DNA from: Acanthaster planci
Lineage: Eukaryota; Echinodermata; Asteroidea; Valvatida; Acanthasteridae
Reading direction: 5' to 3'
NCBI RefSeq assembly: GCF_001949145.1
Contig: NW_019091432.1
Coordinates: 1,948,760-2,008,351 of the forward strand
DNA length: 59,592 nucleotides
This document shows positions 49,901 through 59,592 of this stretch, piece after piece (the first letter of the stretch is position 1; each line of letters begins with the position of its first letter). The position numbers were made by a program, and so were the translations under genes. Under the pieces are notes generated by a model. The model made no database searches, had not been told where the DNA came from, and saw nothing but the letters and a program-made list of their open reading frames with translations.

Positions 49901-51744
49901 ACAAAATTAAATGCATGACAGGTGACAATATGATAAAAGCTTTGCGTATTAGTTGGGTGCCGAGTTCGTGATCGCGATTGAAGTTCTTGTCTTCATCCAG
50001 TCACGTCGGCCGCGACCGGCATCTGTCATTGCCGCTTGAACCCGGCTCGATCGCCTCCGGCAAATTCAAAGCAAACAAAATGCATGAACGTACATGGACA
50101 GTACTACGCGAAAAACGTCTATCACATATATATACTTCTTATATACAAAGCACTGGACTTAGTCTCATTTTCAACCTGATTTCAATTGTTATTAAAGTAT
50201 TTGATAACTGCTGTCTGCTGAAATTTCTAGAACTCTTACAATAAATGGGATTTTTGCATGTTCATGTACACTGTACATGGAATCCGGCGCTCAAATCACG
50301 GTGGAAGAAATAGCTCAAATACACTGACTTTTTGCATGACAATGTTCTTAACAACGAAATTGGAAATTCGAGCTTAAGTATATAGGACAATCTCTTAACA
50401 GATAATTTTTATAGGCATGGGAAGAAATTTGTCATATAGAAGACCCCAAAAATCCAACTTTCATTTCACGAAGTGACCGTCACGGCACTTTCCAAGTTCC
50501 CCTGCAATAACATCACGGCTATGTTTAAAGACACGACAATCTTCCAAAAAACTTCAAATTTGTCAAATTTTCGTTGAAAATATGTGAAGAAAATATTATT
50601 CTGGACAACACATTCACACCAATGCATTGTGCTATCTGTTTAAAGTGAGAATTACTGAGCATTTTTGGTCAGGAATTCTTCAGAACCGATCAAGCCGACT
50701 AGTTAAAAATAGAAACGTCACGGTGAAAACAAAGCATAACAAAGGAGTGTGGCACTGATTTTGCATTGAAAAGTCGAAGTTTATAGCTTGTAAGCGGCCT
50801 GTACGGTTGAAATGCGCGTAGACTGTGATTTTACAATAGCTATTTGTTGAATGAGACGGGGCTTTTTACTTTAAATGCAATAATTATTTAAAAAATTCGG
50901 CAAAAAACGGGGACATATTTTTCGCTCTTCGGTTTCAGAATGTCTATGACGTCAACTTTTTTTGACCAAAGGTGACCTCGGCTGTAGATTAAACACAGCA
51001 CATACATTCCCAAATTTGATTCATATTTCCCTATAATCCTGCAGGTTTTGCTGATTGTAGACCAAATATCGATACCAAGAACGAAAGTAGGTGTGTAATA
51101 TTTCATTTTTATGTGGTATAAATGCTGAATTTGGACGAAGATTTGAGTGCGTCAAAGCCTTCGAGAGCGCAAAATGAATTGTCACAAGATGGCGTCACCG
51201 TATTTCTCGTCCTTCCACCCAAATTTCAGACAAGACTTTTAGACTAAATCAGAACTCTGCATTGATGGAGGAATTCTCAGTAAAGAAATATATATTCCAG
51301 TTTTAATGTGTTGGACTTAATATCGGTTGAAAAATTGTTATTTCTACCAAAAAAGCGTGTAATTTTTATCACCGTGAATAAATGTATTTTCAACTTTCGT
51401 TTCCGCTAGATTTTTCAGTATATTAAACGGATTTCCTGTAAGTGAATTACATCCAACATGAAATTCCATTCCATTCTCAATCCAGTGCCACCAAAAACAA
51501 TGAAAAGCGTGTGTTTTTTTCCCCAAAATATTCGTTTGAAAAAATGACTACTAACACAGATTTTAGCACAGCGTCCATTTTCTGCCCCACTCCGTGGAGG
51601 GACCTGTTCCCCAGGTAATCATAATTGGTGACTCATACTACGTCCGCAACAAGGCTAGATATTGAGCTACGCATTCGCAGCAAATTCATTATCACTCGTC
51701 TGTGAAGTTTTGACTTGCGTTCAATCAACTACTTACTTATCATC
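46963..51744. other. METTL22 3' region and intergenic DNA
   Basis: No convincing gene. From 46985 to 47310 the sequence is rich in degenerate AGCC/AACC repeats. AATAAA at 48857-48862 may end a long METTL22 3' UTR. A GC-richer patch lies at 49970-50060. The region 50300-51650 is AT-rich up to the histone promoter, which has an inverted CCAAT (ATTGGT) near 51626. Confidence 0.45.
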
Positions 51745-52410
51745 ATGGCAGAACAAACTGCTGTCGCCGCCAAGCCATTGAAGCCCAAGAAGAAGGCTGC
51801 GCCCAAGAAGAAGGCAACCCATCCGTCAGCCGGGGAGATGATTCTCTCTGCTGTTACTAACCTGAAAGACCAGCCCCGCTCTGGTTCCTCTCTGCAGGCC
51901 ATCAAGAAGTACGTTCACGCCAACTACAACCTGCCAGCAAACTACGACAGCCACATCAAGCGGGGCATCAAGACCCTGGTGAAGTCTGGGAAGCTGACGC
52001 AGACCAAGGGCAAGGGGGCCAGCGGGTCCTTCAAGCTGGACAACAAGGCAGCCAAGGCCTCTGCTTCGCAGAAGGCAAAGAAGGAGAAGCAGCGCCAGCG
52101 GGCCAAGGCTCTGAAAGAGAAGAAAAAGGAGCAGGCCAAGGCCAGACGGGAGAAGAAGGCAGCCAAGAAAGCCGCCCAGAAGGAGAAGTTGAAGGAGAAG
52201 AAGAAGTCCAAGTCTCCCAAGAAAAAGGCTGACAAGAAGAAGTCTCCCAAGAAGACGAAGAAGCCTGCGGCCAAGAAACCCGCCGCCAAGAAGCCTGCAG
52301 CCAAGAAACCAGCACCCAAGAAGCCTGCAGCCAAGAAGTCCAAGGTCAAGACCGGCAAGTCACCAAAGAAGGCCGCCAAGAAGACTGGAAAGAAGGCCGC
52401 TAAGAAATAG
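51745..52410 (+). CDS. Histone H1, intronless
   Basis: Linker histone binding nucleosome entry and exit DNA. One 666-nt exon, 221 aa. The winged-helix H15 domain spans about residues 25-100 (HPSAGEMILSAVTNLKD, GSSLQAIKKYV, IKRGIKTLVKSGKL, KGKGASGSFKL). Residues 109-154 are an unusual Lys/Arg/Glu/Gln/Ala-rich segment with six glutamates, likely a charged helix. The tail has SPKK motifs and KPAAK repeats. The start at 51745 (ATCATCATGG context) is preferred to the in-frame ATG at 51715 because MAEQ is a typical H1 beginning. No introns and a histone stem-loop show it is a replication-dependent histone. No core histone genes lie nearby, so it is a solitary H1. Confidence 0.96.
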   Translation: MAEQTAVAAKPLKPKKKAAPKKKATHPSAGEMILSAVTNLKDQPRSGSSLQAIKKYVHANYNLPANYDSHIKRGIKTLVKSGKLTQTKGKGASGSFKLDNKAAKASASQKAKKEKQRQRAKALKEKKKEQAKARREKKAAKKAAQKEKLKEKKKSKSPKKKADKKKSPKKTKKPAAKKPAAKKPAAKKPAPKKPAAKKSKVKTGKSPKKAAKKTGKKAAKK

Positions 52411-52446
52411 ACTGCTGGGTACCAACCCCCCCCCAAAAAAACCAAC

Positions 52447-52462
52447 GGCTCTTCTCAGAGCC
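52447..52462 (+). terminator. Histone mRNA 3' stem-loop
   Basis: GGCTCTTCTCAGAGCC, a six-pair stem and four-base loop, preceded by CCAAC and followed by ACCACA, as in metazoan replication-dependent histone mRNAs. A purine-rich stretch (CTCAAAAAAGGG) follows where the U7 snRNA pairing element is expected. It starts 37 bases after the H1 stop codon. Confidence 0.97.
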
Positions 52463-53770
52463 ACCACATGCTCAAAAAAGGGATAACTCAAGTCTGTCTG
52501 TAAGTAAATAAAAATGGAAACTTGCGCATATATAGGGGTGAATAAAAGAAAATGCCATAATTAGGGCTACTAGAGAACGTAAAAATCTATTATGGTCTCG
52601 GTGACTCATCTTGCACATTTTAACAACTCCATCTTTCGCTCTTTCCTACAGAAACGCGCGCAATTTGCGAGAGCCACTTCTAAAGTAACGAAAGAAAATT
52701 GCACCCCTGTCATGCCTGTATTTCCCGCCCTCGCATTTGAGTGTAAACATAGGCACTAGTCTTCACCTGTTCCTGAGCTGAACGTGGCGTTGTTTACTTA
52801 GCAAGAGCCTACAATGCGCTGTCGGTGGTCGAGAGACCCAACATCTTTTGAACCGTAAGCATGTTTACATAACAGCGCCCTCTCTAGGATTTATCTATTT
52901 TATTCTACTTTCCTTTTCCTCGCTGCCCGCCAATTTTAAAATGGTAATAGTAATGGGGAAGGCGGTACAGCTGTGTGGATGGTAGAAAAATAAATAAAAC
53001 GCCTAAAGAAGACAAGGGAGCATGAACCTGTATGGCTGTTCAGAGGGTCATTACACTGTGATACTTTTCGAAATGAAATACACCTGAAATTGCCTTTCCC
53101 TCTTTTTCAAAAATTTTTAATTCCTTCCAGGATTCAAGAAAACTGGGGATTTGAACAATTCTTAACAGTACAGTATATGTAATTTGGTACATATGCAAGT
53201 ACGACAGTGTTCAGAGGGTTGAGAGTGCATGTATAAATCTAAGCTTAGTTGTAAGCAACTTGGGCTTACAACTACATGTAATACTTTCTAGGCCGTAGCA
53301 GCCATATTTTTCAAGTACATGTATCAAAGCACACAATTACATGTATTTTAACATCACCATTTCCATAAAATAAATTAATTATAAAAATTCAATGCGCCAA
53401 CAAGTATACAAAACCAGTATTTACAAAAATATCGTTTTCATGTAACATGTAAATGAAATACATCTCCCAAACTGATCATTAGGCTTTTCCCCAAAACTAT
53501 GAGGGCTGAATCAGAGAAATACTGTAATTGTTTTTTTAACAAAATAGGTTCCAAATTAACATTTGGACAAGTACATGTACAGTACACTGTTTTTGCAATG
53601 AATACTGAACACTTTTTTTACAAAGGAAATCGACTCTCCTCGACCAAAATGGTGGAGTTCGGCCTTTCGTTTCATGATGTGTTCCATTCTATGTGGGGCA
53701 AAATTTTATCCCACAACTTGGTCCCAAAGTGTCTCCTCAATACAGAGCCGGCCAGGGCAAAGTCATCTGA
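52463..53770. other. Intergenic between H1 and DHX40
   Basis: No gene seen. Holds several ACATGTA strings (53270-53580), an AGAGGGCGC motif on the minus strand at 52875-52883 and presumably the DHX40 3' UTR near its upper end. Confidence 0.5.
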
Positions 53771-56700
53771 TCATCTATGAAGTTTGGCTTTTTTGCGCTC
53801 TAAATAGCGCTTCCTTGCCTCTGCCACAGAGTCCTCGCTATTTCTTTTGCTGATCTGAACCCGCGTCTCTCCTGACTTCTCAGCTGTGTGAGAAAAAAAA
53901 GAGTACAGGAGTTTAGTGTTTCAAAATGAAAAGCACATACTATCATTCATCTATACACTTTATAATTTTTTAGATAGGAAATGTCTCACATTTCGGCTGT
54001 TCAATAGCAGTTCTGTCAGAGAACTCCGCTTCGACAATGTCAGTTTCATCAGAAATCTTGGGTGCAAGACATCCACTCAAGGCGTACACATCAAGTTCAT
54101 GTAACCGTGGCAACAGCTCCTTAATCCACTCATACTTTACCTGATCATTCAACGAAACAGAAAAGCACTCAAGAAAGATTCTGCTTGTTGATTTGTCTTG
54201 TTAATGTTGGTCACTGCAGTCAGCAAGCAGTGTGCAGCAGGTTTCCATTTCACATTTGAGAAAAAAGTTCAAAATTCACAAGAGCCACAAAATGGATCTT
54301 TTTTAATATAAGTTTACTTTGTTCATTTTTCCCCCAGTTTTGCGAGTCACCACGCCCGTGTTCCCTGGGAGTCATCACACAGAGACTGATCTTGAGACTT
54401 GAGTCAACACAGGAGCCACAGGCTGGTTTGACAAGGGGAGGGAGGTAGTGGGAATACATTGTACACCTTTCTCAGGCAGTGACTACTCACTTACATACAT
54501 TGGAACACTGTTGCAAGGTCCTTTTCCGTAAGAGTCCTCCGATTTCCATATAACTTTACATATACCCTCGGGGGTTAGGATTAAGGCTAAGACTTATCAG
54601 AAACCGAACACAAAGAAAAACAAAGACTTGGAACCTACGATATTCCTTGTTATAAATATGTGTTCGACTATGCTTCCTTACTAAAATCAGGTTTTGGTAG
54701 TATGCATATGGACAAAACTGGATTTGACAGAGAACAATAAAACCTAACTATCCAAAGGTCCTACTAAACTTAATTGCCTGGTCATTTACTCAAACAGCCA
54801 CACACTCAAAAGGAATCACGGAATAATGCAAGGAAATAAATGTGCAGAAGCATTTGGTTAGTCCAAGAAGGGGGTTTGCCCCAAATATTGTAAGGGGTGT
54901 TGTACATACCGAGCAGACAGTTCTCATGTAGACTTTGGACGTCCAGACAACCTCATGGTATATGATCCAGTCTAGGTCCTCTCGGCCAAATAACTAGGAA
55001 ATCAGAAGAACGCCATGACAGTGGGAAACTTGAGTCATTGTCTAAAATAAGTTTTGAAATTAGCTTGTGGTTTTGCTGGGTGTGTATCACCAACGGCAGT
55101 ATTTGAAAACACTGACATGATGGGTTTTCTGAATAAATGCACAGTTCCTGGCAGTCTATTATTAAACTGGCAACTGTGACAGAAACCGAACATCCAACAA
55201 GAAAATATTTAGAAACTTTTGTTCAAAAAGTTAATCTCTATTGGTTGAATTGAATTAGGTATATTACTTGTGATGACGGATGGATAAAAACTGTTGTGCC
55301 GTGTCCTTCCATGGTTCGGAAGCCTCGTCCTGATGGTGCCTTCCTGGCAACATTACAGAAGAACCCTGCACATAGGGACCGACTCAACAAATCACCGTGG
55401 GTGGAGCTCGATGACACCTTCTCTTCAGGGAAAGCAGATGACTACAATTGACAAGAAAGGAAAAAAATCTCGTGTTAATGCAGGTCAATACAAATGCAGC
55501 CTTTGTTTGATTCAGATGGATAAGATTGGAAATTATCTAGCTCTGCGGAGGGGTGAGAGGGGAAAATATACAGATAAGAGATACAGCCTGTCCTAGAGTA
55601 TATCAAAAGAAAAACATCACAACGCTAGAAAGAATACAGAGACAAGCAGCTCGTTTTTGCAAAGGCAATTACAAAAATACACCAGGAACAGCCACTAAAA
55701 TGCTCAAGGATATTGGCTTGGAGTCCTTGGAAATGAGAAGGAAAATAAGAAACTCAGCCTGATTTACAAGATGGAAAATAACATGGCAGAAATACCACTC
55801 AAGGAAACACCATAAACAGTTTCGTCAAATCCGATCCTCTACTCAAGCCTTTGGAAGTAGTTTTTCCCCATCATCTGTTAAGGATTGGAAGGCGTTACCT
55901 GCAAACATCATATTTGCACTTCACGAGAGATATTAAAAGATGGGTTAACTAATGACATGTTTGGACGATCTACGCAATGCGCAGGCTGGTGTGATATGTC
56001 CTAACGGACATTTATTTGCCAACTTAACTGTACAGATACACCCTTTAGACCTCAAACCAACAAACCAGAACAGGAATGAAGTTCTTTATTCAGTCTGCCA
56101 AGAATATTGACATGCAAGGTGGCATTAATGAAAACCAAGAAAGTATGGTACAGTTGAACTCTGATAAGAAGAGCATTGTTCGTATAAAGTCTTGTTTATA
56201 ACAGGGACAAGTTTCCAAATCTTTGTTTTCCCTAATTGATAACAAAGGTACACAGAAAAACTGTTTTACGTCCCAAGGACTTTGTTAAAGAGGATTTTCA
56301 GTCACATTACTTTTGACGGTCAGTGTTCAGTTGACACAGATGTGTGTAGAAATGCTCGCCTTCAAACTCTCTCAACATTCTGAGACTGCCGATGCAAATA
56401 CACAGATTCAAAAAAGCACAAAAAACAGATAGGGTACACTTCCTGAAATGCCTTCACCTGTTATGTTATGTCACGTAAGAAATCTCCATAGTCGTGTTCC
56501 AATGTACGTGTTTAAGTGTCAGGTATAAGTGTTCAAGTATTCACAGTGTTTAATCGGTATTTGGGACATAACCATGTTGTTACTAGAAGTTTCATCTGCC
56601 ACTCACAGCTTCAAGTCTACTGAAATTTACTCGGGGACTTGGAAAAAGGCTCTGTTTACTAGGGGCTTCACTAAAAACTTCACAATGACAATCTTGAATC

Positions 56701-59592
56701 ATTATTTGGTAGCATTGTACCTTCAGTTGCCTGTTCAAGATGTTTTCCAGCTGTTTGTGGATGCTGGATGCTGTCTTAACTGCTCTCAAGTGTATGTAGT
56801 TCCTTTGGCACCATGACGAGGGAGACTCACAGGGAAAGAATCAAATCACATAAACGTCTCAATGTGATGATCTGTGAGGTTAGGGCAGGTTTTCCCTCAA
56901 TAGAAACATTGACACTGATATTGTCCTGTTCAAGCAATATGAAAGAATAAAGAGGGAAAATGGTTAAAAACTGAAAAAAAGGAACTCAAATTCAGTTGCT
57001 GCACTTCTCACAGTTTTAGGAAAGAAAGCAAGAAAAGAGTACAACAGGAAATGATTTTCATATCAATCTTACTTTCGCTCTAACCTGTGTTTAACACAAA
57101 GCATTGCCGATTAACAAGCCAACCTCAAGCTTGGGGGCTGATTGCTTGAAACACCCACTTCAGTTAATGACAAGGCACTTGCAAGGACTTAATGGCAGCA
57201 TGCAACCCACACCAACCTGTCAGCATAACGTCTGTACACGGCAAGGAGTGTGGCAAAGTCATTGTTGCTTCCAGCCATCTTGGCAAGTGTTGTGTGAGCC
57301 TTGGCCGCTTCTTTCTGTTTCTCTGCATCTCCTGCCAAAAAAGGTTGAATACAGTTATATTCTGTTTTCCCACGAGCCACTCCCACAAACTAACACTGTT
57401 ACTCCATGTGGTGATTTGGGTCTCCAGGTCAGTTTCCGGGTTATGCCTGAACCTGTACCACTGTTTCATGGCAGCTGACACATCCCTCAGGTCCCCTCTC
57501 TTACTACATTTCATTATGCTGCTGTGGAAGTACAGTAATACCAGTCACCAAACAGCTGTGACCTATCAGCACATGTCTGTAAATAATGAGCTTCAGTTGG
57601 GTTTGTAGCTCTATGCTGAGAGTGACCACATGGGCCCTTAGGGGTTACTGATCTTTCAACACTCAAATCCAACACCTGGGCTACTTTCCAAATTTCAGCT
57701 TCAACTCGGGCTCATAAAACCCAGCTCCAAATGTCTGTCTCTATTATCATTGTTCAATTGGTTTCTGCACAGTGCTGCATTTTGGCAGATATGGGTTCAT
57801 ACCTGGTCTTATGAAGACGTTCTCCACGGACAGCATGGCCGCTATTGGCAGCATCAACTCCCGACACTGGAGGGCACCAGAGTAGATGACGGCCCTGGCT
57901 AGGCCGGGTGGCAAGGGGTATTCAACCATCAGCCGCCCAAGGGAAGTGATGCGCCCATCCCTGTCAGGTCAAATTTAAAACTTTGAACGAGTGAACTCAG
58001 AAGACAATATCTACTGTAACTCAACACAGTGGGATAAATTTCAGGGAGTTAGGTAACTGTCAAAATCATGATCACCATCATACCTGCATCAACAACTTTA
58101 TTTTTATTTTCACCACCATCATTATTTCTATTGCAACCAGCACCACCACGCCTCAACTGTTTGCATCATTTTACTGTAACCACTAGCAAGAACATCCAAT
58201 CCAGCATTTAAAGTTTATGATAGATGGCACTCACTTGTTGATTGCACCAAAGTAGTAAAGTTGTCTAAGTGCCTCAAGAAGCATTCTCTCTCCTGGAGAA
58301 TCAACGTAAGGGAACCTGTTGATATGTTGAAAGTTAGGAAAGAACATTAACAAAGAGAAATCCAAAACTCAAGAGAGCTGAATGCTGTTGCTGAAATGTA
58401 TGACAATATTTGACTGAATTTAACATAAAATGAGTAAACTCAGTTTGCTGATCTGTGCAGTCAAAAGAAGACCTTCTGATTCCATTAGTGCGTATGTTGT
58501 CATATTCAGCACGAAGCCTTCACTTCCACATTCCAGCGAAGTACATATATAAGCACTAAGAAAAGACATCTGAAGGAATTACAGATTAACCTGTAAATAC
58601 CACCAGGAGGTCTGAGAAATCTTGTGAAAGACTGAAGAACGCACAGCCCATCAAGAATTATTTTTACACCAAGCTCAATACATTTTAAAAGTAAAAGAAC
58701 AGCAACAGATCAGAGTAATCATCATTTTCCTGCAAAGTGGAGGATTTTTGAAGGATTCAGAAAGGTTTCAAATGCCACAGATGTTAACAGGTTATAAAAT
58801 AATAAATAACCTACTGGAGAATGTTGTGAATCCCCATGCATTTTAAGTTCAGTACCACGCTGGTCAGACTTGTACGCTGGATCTCAGGGGTCATGTCCTC
58901 TGACATGATATTCTCATAAAATCCTCTGAAAAAACAATTAGATTTATTATTGTGACAAGTGACCTACGAAAGGTATTCAGAGACCACTCTAGGCGAGGGC
59001 TACATCTCCTCATTTGGGGCTTTTTGAGGTGTGACCATTCAGCATTCAGTGTATTTTATCGTTGCAACATGATGTCATGTAAGCTATGTGTGATAAGTCC
59101 ATCAACAGATGGACAATGGTCGACAAACATCAGAGGTGAACTTTACAGCAAGTAATGTGTGGGCACAGGGAGTGTTGAATTTTGGATTAGTCCACTGCCC
59201 AGTAAAAGACACAAGGGAGTTGGGGTGAATGAATATTCATGAAGTGAACTAATGAATTGTGGGATATCACAATGTTAGAAGAGCATGGCATGATGCATGT
59301 ATGTACTCTATGTCAATGCGACAACATCTCACAAAAAGAGTCCTTGTTTCCCTTTTTAATCATTTATTCTTGGACTACTAACTCTCACAGAGTTTGTTAT
59401 AAGGTGTAGCCAAGGGTCCTTTCCCTTTAAGTCAAAACAACTAAGGCAGCGGGAGCAAATCAACGAGAAGACATGAAGTTGGTAGCTGATTTGCCAGGAT
59501 AAAGCAGGCTTTGAGATGGAGGCATGGAGCAACAACTCTTACTTGGTGTATATTCTGTAGCACTTCCCCGGCGCTGTTCTACCAGCTCTCCC
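53771..59592 (-). CDS. DHX40: DHX40, DEAH-box helicase, C-terminal half (5' end off window)
   Basis: DEAH/RHA-type RNA helicase, probably nuclear; its precise role is poorly known. Exons in transcript order: 59543-59592 (open at the edge), 58815-58925, 58235-58315, 57803-57960, 57213-57331, 56721-56825, 55268-55441, 54910-54993, 53990-54140, 53771-53883; all phases close, 381 aa. It starts in helicase motif VI (GRAGR), then the winged-helix/HA2 part ([52 protein letters not shown]), the SWCQ...IHLRAVKTA exon, and the OB-fold part ([48 protein letters not shown]). The tail [14 protein letters not shown] matches the DHX40 end and separates it from DHX33 and DHX35. The ATPase motifs lie beyond the right edge. 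Confidence 0.95.
55568..56070 (+). mobile_element. Degenerate LINE reverse-transcriptase tail, DHX40 intron, antisense
   Basis: Translation gives [18 protein letters not shown] and [12 protein letters not shown], the C-terminal reverse-transcriptase region typical of CR1/RTE-like non-LTR elements, then after frameshifts [16 protein letters not shown] and a short end. It is broken by at least one frameshift and internal stops and is truncated at its 5' side, as LINE copies usually are. It lies on the plus strand in the intron between DHX40 exons 55268-55441 and 56721-56825. Confidence 0.75.

Noticed and set aside
51942-52445. 167-residue minus-strand open frame rich in Phe/Leu/Ala
   Set aside because: It is the antisense of the Lys/Ala/Pro codons of histone H1, a composition effect.

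Overview
This is animal nuclear DNA. Every gene is split into short exons with GT/AG borders, introns are AT-rich, a tRNA-derived SINE and several small inverted-repeat elements are present, and the gene set is metazoan (FLCN, TTC26/IFT56, METTL22, DHX40, a linker histone, a cytosolic sulfotransferase). The histone 3' stem-loop, the number of foldback/MITE-type elements and the apparent high heterozygosity suggest a marine invertebrate, probably a deuterostome (echinoderm, hemichordate or lancelet grade). This is an inference; the species cannot be named from the window.

Layout: (1) 621-5027 (+), complete six-exon sulfotransferase. (2) 6635-7815 (-), unrecognised candidate gene, uncertain. 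(3) 7861-8346, a MITE with 22-bp terminal inverted repeats. (4) 9792-14507 (+), complete folliculin. (5) 15854-16197, a GC-rich foldback element, then intergenic DNA. (6) 19567-24270 (-), a Cdc1/Ted1/PGAP5-type metallophosphoesterase with two alternative last exons. (7) 27440-39773 (+), TTC26/IFT56, containing an internal direct duplication of six coding exons bounded by N characters. (8) 42117-46962 (+), complete METTL22 with a SINE and a MITE in its introns. (9) 51745-52410 (+), intronless histone H1 with a histone stem-loop. (10) 53771-59592 (-), the C-terminal half of DHX40, running off the right edge.

The genes are not an operon and show no shared pathway: lysosomal nutrient signalling (FLCN), intraflagellar transport (TTC26), lysine methylation (METTL22), GPI/ER phosphoesterase, RNA helicase, chromatin and sulfonation. 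I found no convincing novel multi-gene system. The most useful observations are the phase-breaking TTC26 duplication with all-synonymous exon differences and single Ns at its joins (best read as two haplotypes placed in series), a long palindrome at that breakpoint, a probable one-base error in TTC26 exon 1, duplicated in-phase terminal exons in the phosphoesterase, and several defined non-autonomous elements, including one with a 12-bp target duplication and one with TTAA borders. All exon borders were read by eye from homology, phase and splice sites; no search was run.
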